DNA from: Polydactylus sextarius
Taxonomy: Eukaryota; Chordata; Actinopteri; Polynemidae
Assembly (NCBI GenBank): GCA_016801845.1
Contig: CM028910.1
Span: forward strand, 10,384,629 to 10,448,628
Length of the DNA stretch: 64,000 nt
Direction of reading: 5' to 3'
The notes below the pieces were generated by a model. It was not told the DNA's origin, did no database searches, and saw nothing but the letters and a program-made list of their open reading frames with translations. Each line of letters opens with the position of its first letter. Positions within the stretch are counted from its first letter, which is position 1. Positions 28,636-42,243 of this stretch are shown one piece after another. The translations under genes and the position numbers were made by a program.

Positions 28636-28990
28636 TCAGCCTCCCGAAGGAAAAAAAAACAGACAAACCCTCCCAATGAAAGACCCACAGCGACGGCGCT
28701 ATCCCGGCGGGGAGGAAGGCGGAGTGTCGTGTCTTATATGTAGGAATTATCAAACGGGGGAATATGTGATAGTTATCCTCGACGGCCCCTTCATCTGTGC
28801 GATGTTTCCTCACAGACCCCGCTCCTCTCCGCTGCTCTCTGGTCCACCGCACCGCACTTGCTGCTGCTACGGAGCCGCTGCTGCCTGGTTTTGTGCTGCG
28901 GGACACCGCGGCTCCCTCTGCAGGAGGCCGAGGGAACTGCAGGCAGCAGCTCGGTGTGTCCGCATGGACGCTCTGAATCACATGTAGAGG
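28541..28990 (-). promoter_or_regulatory. CpG-rich 5' region of pip5k1c
   Basis: GC content and CpG frequency jump here against an AT-rich background (for example GCGGCCGCGGATAGCGGG around 28565-28582). The segment covers the first coding exon and the sequence just upstream of the ATG, as expected for a CpG-island promoter with its 5' UTR. I see no clear TATA box. The exact transcription start is not visible. Confidence 0.5.
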
Positions 28991-30250
28991 TCAGACTCAA
29001 CCATGGGCGGCATGTAAAAACACCTCACCTGGCTGGATGCGTTACAATGACATTTCTTTAATGTGGAGCACAGCATGTTTTCCACATATTTTCTGGAAAT
29101 CAAAATTAGATATTTATGTTATATTAGCTTTGCATTGACGCCAATATCACGTTGCTGCTGTCAGATCTGAAAACACAATTAAAAAGAGTACTGAGAAATA
29201 AATGAAAAATAAATGAAAAAAAAATGAAAGTGATATTAAGGATCACATATTTTTCCTCATGCTCAAGATTTTTTTATAATCTTTACCCAGTGATACATAA
29301 CCTCTGCATCCTAAACATACAGTATCATATATTATATGTACTCAGATTATATTGGATACATTTGGCTGAATTAATTAGGTTTCTGAATCATTTATCTTCA
29401 AATTAAAGTGCTGATAACACTGTAATATCAGTCACATTGTTAATATCAGTCTGTTTGCTGACAACATTTAAAGCCCATATGACTGATAACAGAGGATGTT
29501 ATAAGAAGTAATTGTTACTGGAATATTAATGAATATTCATCTGCATAAAACTTGTAAAATATCTGATATTTTCTTCCTTCATCCTTGTGTCAGCTACTCT
29601 AACAAGGTTTAGTTCTATGTTTAACCTAATGTGCATTAATCATAAGATCATTTTTAGGATTTTTTTTTTTTTTTTCTGAGGTAAAAACATGAGCATGAGC
29701 AAGTAGGTTATTTCTCTGCTTGAGTCCTGATAGAGTTTTCAGAAGGATGATTCTGGTCTAATCTAGGTCAGAGGTTCCCAAATTTTGTATTTGCCTGTGA
29801 TCCTTTAATTACGAAGACAGAGTGATTGTACCTTATCTACCTAGTACTTAACAAGAAAGATGAAAACATGTGAAATTAATATTTTTGTAAACATTACATG
29901 CAGATTAATCTCTAAAATCGATCAATTTGTTTTTTGATTTTTTTTTTTTTTTGTTTGTTTTTTGAAACAGCAGCCAGTAAATGACTAAACATGTAACAAT
30001 ATTTTCCTTCTTATAAGTAACATGAGATCTACAAATATAACTGTGGCTGTGTTATCTAAGTATTGAGTTGCTGTAATTTGAATCCAAGAGACAAGAATGT
30101 CATATTGCACCTTTTTTGCCTCAGAGGAACAAATCCCACAGTTTCATTTTACCTCTCACTTTTTAAGGATTTTTTAACATACACAAACACACACAACATT
30201 TTTCAATAAACTATTACAGACAGAATTAAATTCAAACCAAATTTTGGCTG
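28991..30250. other. Intergenic spacer between pip5k1c and gpx4
   Basis: AT-rich sequence between the pip5k1c promoter and the gpx4 poly(A) signal; both genes point left. It contains T-runs near 29660 and 29940 but no coding frame with homology I recognise. Confidence 0.6.
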
Positions 30251-30256
30251 TTTATT
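30251..30256 (-). terminator. Poly(A) signal AATAAA of gpx4
   Basis: TTTATT on the plus strand is AATAAA for gpx4. It lies about 280 nt after the stop and about 100 nt after the SECIS, a fitting length for a compact GPX4 3' UTR. Cleavage is predicted 10-30 nt further on. Confidence 0.6.
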
Positions 30257-30358
30257 CTGAAAACAAACAACAGATTAGGGGATCTTTTCTCCTTCTCTCC
30301 AGAGTAATTAATGAATATAATCTTGGTAATCCTCCCAGGAGGTTTGCACGCCATTTTC

Positions 30359-30405
30359 ATCAGGTCCACTCGATCCGCCGTGCGGGTTTGTGAGTAGACC
30401 GTCAC
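30359..30405 (-). promoter_or_regulatory. SECIS element core in the gpx4 3' UTR
   Basis: About 130 nt after the stop, the minus strand holds GTGA, then GGTCTACTC, an apical region with AAA, then GAGTGGACC and TGAT. The two nonamers pair completely, with one G-U. GTGA opposite TGAT forms the non-Watson-Crick quartet, and AAA occupies the conserved apical position. Within the apical loop, CCGC and GCGG can form a second small helix around ACG, as in form 2 SECIS elements. This structure recruits SBP2 and the Sec elongation factor to recode the exon 3 UGA. Confidence 0.88.
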
Positions 30406-30532
30406 TGATCTGGGGTGGATCCAAATTACATCCAGTGATGCTTGGAATGTCAGAGGAAAGAGGGGAAATGATGTTGGAAAGACATAACGGACATAATATT
30501 ACTGAGCAAGGTTACAATACCCCATTAAGGGT

Positions 30533-32551
30533 TTAGAGGTATTGGGGAAGATCCCTCTCCACCACCTGGAAAGAAAGCAAAAGCAGAAGTTGACATCTAT
30601 TACAAGGCCTAATGAAAATATATTTATATTATATTCAACACCTGCAGATATAACAACAGACAGTATGTATTGCCATAGCAGCATACTAATCTTGCACTGT
30701 TTTCATGAATTATGGGATAGAGATAATGACAATGTAAATGAAATTTCAGTTCCATGTTTTGTCTTTCAACTAATTCATCCTTTTCTGTTTTAACTCAGTC
30801 ATATCTACAACACAGCAGTGAATAGAATATACTGCTTTATAGGAAAAGTGTAAATGAAAGAACAAACAACTCTATAAACACTATAGTATCTGTGTTGATG
30901 GAAGATGTTTTAACATACATCTGGATCATCCAGGGGCCCGTATCTCTTCACCACCTGCCCCTCTCTGTTGATCAAAAACTAGAGTGGAAGAAAAAAGGAA
31001 AATGACTGACCACTGTACTGTAGACAGAGGGAACAACTAGTGTGAAATTAATAATATTCATTTTTAATATATATTATTATAAATAACAAAAATAAATAAA
31101 TATTTACCTTGGTAAAATTCCACTTGATGCTACTGCAGGATTAAAACAAATCACATGTTAGAAAATAACCGCTAAGTGAACATTTATCATTTAATCAAAA
31201 ACATATTTATCAGTTTGTATCTAAGTTTCCTGTCATTACAGTGTCACTGTACAGGTTATAACTTGGCAGCACAAGTCTTTGTTTCATAATGTGAGAAGTG
31301 CCACATCGTCCCTTTACCCCTTGTGTTCAGTGATTCGCCACTTACTTTCCAAACAAGCCTTTTCCTTTGGGCTGCTCCTTCAGCCATTTCCACAGAGGGT
31401 GAGCGTTGGCCCCGTTCACTTCGATCTTACTGAACATGTCAAAGTGAACGTTGTAAGATTGAACGAACTGTTTGATCTGAGTTTCATTGCCCGGCTCCTA
31501 TAAAGTAAAGCAAGACAAGTCTTAGTGTCCTGTGGATATACAGTTATATTGGCGTACACATAAAAAAATGTTATAAATTACTGAGACTTTCTCCTCGTGA
31601 ATTTCATTATCAGTGATCAAATCATTGCGTAATGTAATTGTTGATTCAAGTTACATAATATTAAATTTCCACATCACAGTCTCATTCCTGTCTCGTCATG
31701 CTGCTTTAAAGAAAACACACATGTACCTGGTTCCCAAACTGGTTAGAGGGGAAGGCGAGGATGCGTAAACCTCTCTCAGCGTACTGGACGTGCATCTGAC
31801 TAAACTGAGAGTAGTTTACTGGGGTTCTGCCTCATTTAGAGGCAACATTGGTGATGATGACAACGTTCCCCCTGACAAAACAAAGAGACATGAATAATGT
31901 TTTAATGTCAATCTCTGAAGCACTTTGAGCAGCACTGAAATGCATTAAAGGTGCAGGAAAGTTCACTTGATTGATTAATAGTGATCGTAAACTGACAATG
32001 GGATACAAATTTAGGGAGAGAGGATGTAACAGCTTTACCTGTATTTTTCCAGGGACACCAGATTGCCATCAATATCTACTGCTGAGAAGTCATAAATAGA
32101 TGTGGCCGTCTGCCAGTCCTCTGTTGGGACAGACTATCAGGAAAAAGAGAAGTAACTCAAGAAGCTGAGCAATGGGAAGTTTCCAAAGTGTACAATCAGG
32201 TTCTGTTTGTAAGCATGGATGTGGCAATATTCAAATGTTCGAGTATTAGATAACAGACACATGAGCAAACAATAAACATGGAGCACTGATAATCATGAAA
32301 TACCAAAAAAATCCCCTTGGGGTTTAGTTTGTACTTGTACCAAATCATTGTATCTATATTGCATAATGATAAAAAAAACAGTTAAGATATAACATTTGTT
32401 ATATATATCATAGACCACTGATTAATGAAATAAAATAAAAAAAACAGTTGCAGTCATTCAATATAAGCCTACATTTCAGTCCCAATGTCATATTTCTTAC
32501 CATAGCCTGCACCAGGATAGAGAAAAGGACAGTGGACCCTAACAGACGCAT
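30533..32551 (-). CDS. gpx4: Phospholipid hydroperoxide glutathione peroxidase (selenoprotein)
   Basis: Reduces phospholipid hydroperoxides with glutathione and is the main brake on ferroptosis in vertebrates. Seven coding exons in transcript order: 32501-32551, 32039-32133, 31727-31871, 31346-31497, 31108-31132, 30919-30978, 30533-30565. They sum to 561 bases, giving 186 residues. The in-frame TGA in exon 3 sits in NVASK-U-GRTP, giving Sec62. The catalytic tetrad has the family spacing: U62, Q97 (SNQFGNQ), W152 and N153 (KWNFTKF). The protein ends in VVERDLPQYL. Short length and the lack of the oligomerisation loop of GPX1-type enzymes fit GPX4. The start MRLLGSTVLFSILVQAM is hydrophobic and could be a signal or targeting peptide; an in-frame TGA lies four codons upstream, so this is the first ATG of the exon. 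A SECIS element follows in the 3' UTR. I cannot tell which teleost paralogue (a or b) it is. Confidence 0.97.
31832..31834 (-). other. gpx4: UGA selenocysteine codon of gpx4
   Basis: On the minus strand the exon reads GCC TCT AAA TGA GGC AGA ACC, translating as A-S-K-U-G-R-T. The context is the GPX active site, the frame stays open for 124 codons after it, and Q97, W152 and N153 keep their distances from it. It should be read as selenocysteine, not as a stop or a pseudogene lesion. Confidence 0.96.
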
Positions 32552-34096
32552 GACTGCCCTTCAGTAAGGTCCTCTGAAGGCAGGACGCAATCAGATCTCT
32601 AAACCAAACCGCTGCAAACCACAACCCCTCCTCTAAGAGAGCACACGGCACATGTCCTCATTTAAAGGGAACTGGTGAAGATTAACAGATCGGATAAGCT
32701 CCGACTCTCCAATAGGTTCATTTATGCTGCTGACTTAAAAAAGCAAGAAAGTCCACATCAGAAATACATGTGTACTGTGGTCCACAGTTCACAACATAAT
32801 CATGAACTCATAAAGACCGTTGACACAAATAAAAGAAAAAAAAAATTGGGGGCCAGCGGAGGTTGAGCTCCATGTGGCCGGGACAAAGGGCGACAGTTTG
32901 AGGGAATACATAAACCCATTACATAAAGTGCTTGGTATCATTGCAAAATGCAAAAAGCTACATCAGTGTATGTGAAGCAGCATACATTACACCCAAAGAT
33001 CCACTGTGACATAAAACCTATTTGTTCATTCTACTTAATCTGTGAAAATAGTTTTAAACCAATAGAGAATAATAAAAAACAAGTTTGATCTGGCATTTTC
33101 CTCACGGTATTGCAAAATTAGAGCCTGGTAAAGACAAACAAGCAAGAAAAAAAACCCAAAAAACTAGTGTAAATACAAGACTGCGCAAGTGAGGGATTGG
33201 GTAACATTGGGTACATTTTTGTTTAATTATAAATAGGTACACAAATAAGTAAAGCTGTTGTAATTCAAAACATGCAACAAAATAGCTTAAAATATATGTA
33301 AAATTGAACATATTTACAAATGTTAGACATACAATTGTAAGTTCAAGATATGGAGATATGGATTCTTTTTTGCACAATATGGCAGAGCAGACAAGATGAG
33401 CCAGGAGTGTCCTTTACATTCAGGAAATACTTATATATTGTCAACTCTGATATACTTGTACATCAAATCACTACTTTCTGTTTAGGCCGTTGAAGCATTG
33501 TGCTCTATCTGTCTGTCTGTCTATCTGACAAAACTGAATCAAAATCAAAAATTAAAACTCAATAATTAAGTCTTAATGGCTAACAAAGCAGCCATTCTAA
33601 CCATTACTTCTACTATTGATTTGTAAGATTTTGTTATCATAGGATAAAACAGTCTGACAATCAGTGTTGCTGGATTTAATCAGCTGACAGCAGCAGCCAG
33701 ATGGGGGAGTGCTGCTGCACAAACATCCCGTGTCACAAACTCAAATGTGCCTTATCCTATTTCTCTCACGGTTACACCTTCAGTGAAGTCATATAATGTA
33801 AAATACAGCAACATGCTTAGATTTATAGTGCATATATGTTAATAATTGTTAATAAAGGCTGACGCATACAGAGTGTTTCCAGATTGCAAAGATGTCGGAT
33901 GTGTTATGCGAAAGTCTCCAGGAATGAAATAGAATAAAATCGGTTCAGACTGTAAATAGAAGAGAATGATCTATAAACGCATCACTTATCGATCTCGTGA
34001 TCGATGATACATTGGTCGATGAGAGCACGTTCCAGACACCACTGTCATGTAAATAAGAAATCAGACCAGCGCCACATGCCGAGCACCGTAGATATT

Positions 34097-34198
34097 TTAC
34101 ATTACCGTTGTGGAGAAAACAAAATAAAGAATCATCGCCAGGAGCACTCCGCTGCTCGCTACAGCCCCAAATATTAAAAATGCACATAATCGTTTCAT
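34097..34198 (-). CDS. Orphan membrane-anchor small ORF or alternative first exon
   Basis: On the minus strand an ATG at 34198 opens a 33-codon frame: a short basic start (MKRLCAFLIF), then GAVASSGVLLAMILYFVF, a clear hydrophobic helix, then STT. After codon 31 there is a splice-donor-like GTAATG in phase 0; read through, the frame stops two codons later. The layout (N-terminal anchor or signal, then a donor) is typical of a first coding exon. gpx4 exon 2 begins in phase 0 about 2 kb downstream on the same strand, so splicing into it would keep frame and give gpx4 a second N terminus. It could also be a stand-alone micropeptide or chance. I do not recognise the protein. Confidence 0.35.
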   Translation of the reverse strand: MKRLCAFLIFGAVASSGVLLAMILYFVFSTTVM

Positions 34199-34330
34199 AT
34201 TTGTTAAAACAGAAGCCACATTTAGACTGAACTACTGAACAGTCACATTGTAGCTGCAGGCTCCGCCCTACAGTTTGTTGTGAAACAGAGGTGAATGGAC
34301 AAAGGGTCCAAATACGGTGTTCATAGATAC

Positions 34331-34344
34331 ATTATTGTTATTAC

Positions 34345-34380
<36 letters not shown>

Positions 34381-34413
34381 CATTATTGTTGTTGTTGTTA
34401 TTATTGTTATTAT
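34331..34413. repeat. ATT/GTT trinucleotide microsatellite
   Basis: Near-perfect ATT repeat grading into GTT and back. Lies between the GC box and the CRE-like site upstream of polr2e, so its length may affect promoter spacing. Confidence 0.9.
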
Positions 34414-34579
34414 CAAATTCAAACTCCACCCATACAAAATCAGTCAATGCGACGTCATCAACATGCGTCTGTGTTTGAAAACGTGCGTCGCGTAGTCTGT
34501 TAGAGTACAGTAAAAAATTGAAAACAAAAATTGTATTTATTTTGACAAATTCGAAAATAAACTAAACGGTTTAGTCGAT

Positions 34580-36528
<1,949 letters not shown>

Positions 36529-36781
36529 GACAGGTACATTTGCAAAATTAGCCTCTAAGAAGCATCTACAACATGTATGTGCTCATTCAGTCAAGATGAC
36601 ATTTATCAAAGTATGTAGATGCACTAGTAAAACATCATTTGTTTCCCTAGATGTTCCCGTGGATCAACATTTAAGGAGGAGCAGTGAAAGAAAGCAAAGA
36701 TGTTACACCTTTCATTTCTCATCCATGGATTGTCCTTCTTCCTTTTGCTTTTTATATTTCATGTAATTATGGATTTTGTAA

Positions 36782-36787
36782 AATAAA
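36782..36787 (+). terminator. Poly(A) signal AATAAA of polr2e
   Basis: The sequence ttgtaaAATAAAtgattt lies about 254 nt after the polr2e stop and is the first canonical hexamer on that strand. A T/GT-rich stretch (attgtttgctc) follows at the expected distance for a downstream element. Confidence 0.65.
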
Positions 36788-37150
36788 TGATTTAAAATGG
36801 AATATTGTTTGCTCAACCTCATTGAGTTCATATAATCTCAATACACATCAATAACACATTTTAACGGTTTCATAATTCTACCAGGCTGAAAAGTTTCAGA
36901 GATGCCTACCTTCTTTTTCCTTTTGAAAGCCATGTTGCAGCTCATGTAGACTGAAGAGTTTACTGTCTGAACATCCAACCTCAGTTTACATTAGCTGAAG
37001 TTACCACCCCTTGCAGTGCACTGTCCCTCCCACACAACAAGGAAGTGGTCACAGTTTGCAAAAAAAACAAAACAAATGGAGTCAAAATAATATAAATAGA
37101 ATAAAAGAAAATTAAAAAAAAACCAAAGAAACCCACATTTTTAAAATTAT

Positions 37151-37156
37151 TTTATT
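37151..37156 (-). terminator. Poly(A) signal AATAAA of arhgap45
   Basis: TTTATT on the plus strand gives AATAAA about 375 nt after the arhgap45 stop on its strand. The polr2e signal on the other strand is about 370 bp away, so the two 3' ends converge without obvious overlap. Confidence 0.5.
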
Positions 37157-37529
37157 AAAACAGACCAAACACTCACAAAGGGAATAATAATTTTTTTAAA
37201 ATTCTAGTGCTGAAATGAAACCAGCAGCACTCAAAAGAAGCATGAATAAAAGCCATTAAATTGGAATTGATGTAAAATTATGAAGTGGAATCATTCGAGT
37301 TAGGCCTCTTGAAATGACAGGAGTAAATGCATTAAGTGGAACTAAGCTTACAAAGGTTTCACCACCAGGATAAATGAATATAGCTGCAAGATCTTCACAG
37401 GGGGAAAAAAAATGATTTGATTTTGATGTACACAATAAGAAGCTGCAGTTTTAGCTTTCCCTAGATTATAATGCATAATGCATATCAGATTCACGTCACT
37501 AGACGTAATCTCACAGATCTTCATAATAA

Positions 37530-37992
37530 TCAAACAAACTCAGGCTCACTGTCCCTGTTCCTCGTCAGGGGTAATTTCTTTCCACACAGACGTGCCAGTG
37601 GAACCCCCGACAGACTTGGAATAGGGGAACATGGGTAGTTGTTGTTAGACTGGTTCACGTTGAGCTCAGCCAGAGAGGCGCTCAGGCTCTGCTCTGTCCC
37701 TGTGTCTTCATCTGGGGGCCCGTTGTCTGGCAGCGCAGGGGGCTCTCCTCCCTCTGGGTTGTCTTGGTCCTGATCGGCATCTTGTTCTGGGTCGGTGTGG
37801 GTTACAGACTGGCTGGACAGATCCAGGCTGTCCCTGTAGCTCAGCTGGTCTTCGTCCATGCTCACCTCACTCTGCTGCTTCGTCAGGGTGTGGGAATGCG
37901 CCGCCCTCTGGCCACTTTCATCTAGCTCCGAATCAGAGTCGGGGAGCTGCTCACTGGAGCCCAAAGAGCCTAAAGAACTTTCTGAAAGGGGA

Positions 37993-38023
<31 letters not shown>

Positions 38024-38349
38024 TCACTGGTATTAATCATTGATGTCCATTTTAGAGTTTCATGTATTTAAAAGTTGTAGATGTATATTTCACCTTCTTT
38101 AAAAACACATGTAGCTCTACAAGTGGAAGTTAATGAATATAAGAATATACAGACCCAGTCCTAATGAAAACTCACCACATCCCTCTTCAATTTTGTCAGA
38201 GTCTGGTTTACTCTGGTCCTCTCTCCCACCATCTTCCTCTCCATCACCTGCACTCACTATCTTGTCATCTGCACTATTTCCCTAAACCATTGAGAATTGA
38301 AGAGATAATGATAAAAATTACATTTGTGGAGACATTCATCAAATTTATC

Positions 38350-38380
<31 letters not shown>

Positions 38381-39564
38381 GAGGGAAGTACAGGATTCAG
38401 ATGAGTCATGACTTTGGATGAGGAAATGCAGTCTTTGTATTCATGTGCTTTTTTACATGAGGTTTTGTTCATGTTCATAAATTATTGAACCTTATGACAC
38501 ATGCATTGTTGCCATGTTCCCTGTCGCTAAATGACATTTTACTAATGTGTTTTTAAATCTTGGGAACTTCATCTCCATTACCTGGTGTCCCCTTTTCAGA
38601 TTTGTGTTTAGTAGGTAGTAGGTATTTATAGGTTTAAAATGATTAATACCAGAACTCGTTTTGAAAACACTGAAATCATGGTCCAGGTCAGATTAAAAGC
38701 TATAATGTGCTGCACATGAAAACTGAAGTGAGATAAACCAACAGGGTCATAATAAAGGTATTATTCACATTGGTTATCAGTTCATAGATTCCGCTGAAGA
38801 GTTCATGACATTAGTTAGGCCTCAGTGAATTGGAAGCCCTACCTGCGGAGTGGAGGTGGAAGAAGAGCGGCAGGTTTTGTTAAACTGAGAGGTTTTGGAC
38901 TGGAAGATGTTTGCATAGAAGACTATCAGGGCCTCCACGATGCGGGCTTGGTGTGGGTAATCAACCAGAGAGGACAGGGATATTGTGGCTCCAGTCGGAC
39001 GAGGACGCATCATGCAGGGCCCAAATACAATCCCCAAGTTACTGGGACTCATCTTGTTATCCTCCTCCAGCTCTGCGATCCTGGAGGAGGAAGTCAAAGG
39101 AATCATCAGAATGTATTTATGAAACTTAACATAGCCATTATATATTCAAAAAAAAAAAAAAAAAAAAAACTACTGCTACTTCCACTACAAGAGACATAAT
39201 GTCGGACCTTCTTAAGTGGCGAATGATGTAGCGCAGTATAGCAATGTTTGCCTTGGGCAGATCCTTTACAAGCTCCTTCAGTTTGTCCACCAGCACCAGA
39301 ACCTCTGGATCGGTGTCAGGACCCAAATCCACCAGCTCAGGCCCTCGGGTCACTGTCGGGGTCCCACTGGACTCGGCCTCCTCTCCCTCCGCTGTGTCTC
39401 CTTCACTCTGCAGACTCTCTTTGGCCAAACCCATCAGGTTGTTGTATAGATGGAATGGCATGATGGGCTCTGGCAGCTGTGTGTGAAAGGAAAATAAAGG
39501 AAATGCTGTGTTAAACTGAACATGAACACACGTTTCATGTATGGTGACGAAACTTACAAAACCT

Positions 39565-39603
<39 letters not shown>

Positions 39604-42212
39604 TAGCATTTCCAAAACTTGTTTTTTTTAAATTTTTTGTGACTTTAACATGGACTCTTCATTTTATTATTTTCATTATTATTTAAGTCATTATGTCTTG
39701 AATTGTCAAACCTATTTATACATTTATTGTTAATTAATTATATTTAAAAAATTTACCTAATTAGATTCATTTATTTAAAAGATTTTGACTGCATTAGAAT
39801 CTTGAATTAGTGGAGGACACAGGGACATTTTCTGTACTAGATCTCCATTAGCCACAAGTCATTTAAAAACAAAGCTTCTTTTCTTTACATGCATCCGTAC
39901 CTGTCTGAGGTAAAGCTTGAGAACGTTGCTGATGTCGTGTGGTGAACACTGGGAGAGTTCGACCAGCTCTTTGCCATTCTCAAAAGCCTGACACAGTTTC
40001 TCAACTCGAGTTTTCACCCCGTTCACCCTATAGATGCCCTGCAAGGAGGAAACAGTGGTTTATAACAGGCAGTTTAGACTTGTTCTCTGTGGTTTGGGCA
40101 GATGTCGACAGTTGTCCCAGTGTAGATGTTCTTACCTTCATTTTGAGAGCGCGTCTGTCAATCTCAGATATACACTTGGAGATGATGAAGGGGATGCCGT
40201 CACTGGCGCTGGCCACCTGAGAGAACTCCCTGCCGAACAGCTGCAGACGACCCTGCAGCTTCTTGTGGCCGCACTGGATGGCCAGAGTCTCCAGACAGCG
40301 CTTATGACATGACAGGAAACACTGTGTGGACAGAGAAGAGGGAACTGAACCTTTTTCTAAAAGGTCAGTAAAATGCTTGAAGGGTTCTGCATTCAAATCT
40401 CTCATTGTAGGTTGAATGTTTTGGGGAAAAGATTTAAAAAAAACAACTCACCTCCTCACACTCGGCTCCTTGGAAGTAAACGTAGCTGTCGCACTCGCGG
40501 CATTTGGCCGGAGTCCGCAACTTCCTCAGCCGGTGGGTCTGCGCTGCTTTGGACAGGCCGATGTTACGGAAAGGTCGGGTGGACACCACCACGTCAGGAT
40601 CCATACCGTTAATATCTGGAGAGAAAGACCCATGTTACAATCTCAAAAAAATTCTCTTTTTGTGTGTGATTCAATAACAAAACCAAAAAATACAACAATC
40701 TGAAAATCTTACTTGGATTTTCAAATGAAGCTACATTTCCATCTTTCTCATCTGCATCGTCATTGGACGACATCGTTCCAGTGGATGATGTCCGAGCCAT
40801 TTTACTGATGTCACCTATAAACAATAATTCATTTAAAAATAGATTTGATATCTGTTTAAATTACTTAAATTATCTTGTGAATGTGACTGTGACTTACTTG
40901 TGCTGGCAGTAGGAGACTCTAGGCCTACGCTGTCATCGCTCACTGTTGAACCCCATGACTTGTGGCCTTGCCCTGAGATAGCAAAGAAAGAAGTTTATTT
41001 ACAGGTCCATTTTGTCCTAAAACAACAACATATGACTTTCATGTGCAACACTGTCACCTTTTAACTTCTATTTACTCTTCTCATAAGCAGTAAAATAAAC
41101 TACAGACAAAAAACTTGTTATCTAATCATTATAAATACAAAATAAGAGTGCAGTGACATCTACAGAAGCAGTGTCAACAGCAGAAGGCACCACTTACTCT
41201 TGCGCTGAGCCTCTGCTTCTCTGTTGTCAGCAGCTCCTGTGTCCACGCTGGTGGCAGGACTGTCCGTGTGGATCGTTGGCTCCGTGTTAAAACTGTCGTT
41301 CCTGGGTCTGTGGCCTTGGCTGCAACAACGTGGAATAATAAGACGTTTAAATATGTCAAACGTTTCCTTTAAGGCTTCTATTTAAAACCTTGATGACCAC
41401 AGCAGCCTTACACTGATGACGAGCTGGAGGGGGAGTAGGTCTCGAATGTGTATTGGATACTGGGTTGCTCAGGTAACTGAAGGTCTCTCACGTGGGCGGC
41501 GTACTGCTGGCCCGGGTCGTACAGCTTACTGCTCTCGCACAGAGTCTGGTAGTGGACGGGCAGGGCTACTGTCTGCATGTGCATGAGCTGATAGTAGGAG
41601 ATGGTCGCCTGGAGAATGAGCACAAAGTAATTTAAGTTACACAGAAGCTCAGCTGACTTCATACTGATGCAGCAAGAAGGACTGGGTTTTTATGAGGACG
41701 TGTGTTTGTTTGTGATGGTTCTGACCGAGCGCAGGGTCTGGTCACTCTGCTTGATGATGTCCTGCAGCTGCCTCAGAACTGTAACCTTTGTGTGCTCCAG
41801 TTCCAGCTGCTGAGCAGTGGCATCTGCTATACAAGTCTTGTAAGTAGCTTCCGCCTCGTCTGCCTACACACACACACAGACGCACACGCACACACACAAA
41901 GAATGCATTGACTGTAACAGTCTGGCAGCCTGATAAACATCACACAATTTCTGCATAACCACACATCACTAAACGCTTTATTCAACATGTAAATGTGCTG
42001 AAACTACAGACACAGCAGTAGCAAAGCTGTTGATAAAAACCTTGTTGCGAGCCTCCTCCTCTAATCGTTTCTTCTTCTCCAGAGTCTTTGCTGTAGATCC
42101 TCCTCCCTCCTCCTCAGCTCGGCACGCCGCAGTCTTGGCCTTCTCATACTCCTCACATCGGGCCATGTAGCCTTGCTTGGCCTTCCGCAGGTTCACCTCA
42201 CACTCCAACTGA

Positions 42213-42243
<31 letters not shown>

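Larger units (their letters stand above)
32552..34579. promoter_or_regulatory. Divergent gpx4 / polr2e intergenic region
   Basis: Two genes head away from each other across 2.0 kb. Near polr2e there is a GC box (CTCCGCCC about 34260-34267) and a CRE-like GACGTCA within 34451-34457, separated by an ATT-rich microsatellite. The gpx4 side, upstream of 32551, shows no obvious core motif. The orphan ORF at 34097-34198 lies inside. The interval probably contains both promoters, inferred from gene orientation. Confidence 0.45.
36529..37529. other. Convergent 3' region of polr2e and arhgap45
   Basis: Holds both 3' UTRs. polr2e runs in from the left with AATAAA at 36782, arhgap45 from the right with AATAAA at 37151. 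The middle (about 36800-37140) is AT-rich without features. Confidence 0.6.

Noticed and set aside
28553..28981. 142-codon minus-strand frame over the pip5k1c first exon
   Set aside because: It is out of frame with the real start at 28635, has the composition of a CpG island, and matches no kinase N terminus. A 147-codon plus-strand frame over the same bases is likewise a GC artefact.
31832..31834. In-frame stop suggesting a gpx4 pseudogene
   Set aside because: It is the selenocysteine UGA; all splice sites and the tetrad are intact and a SECIS is present.
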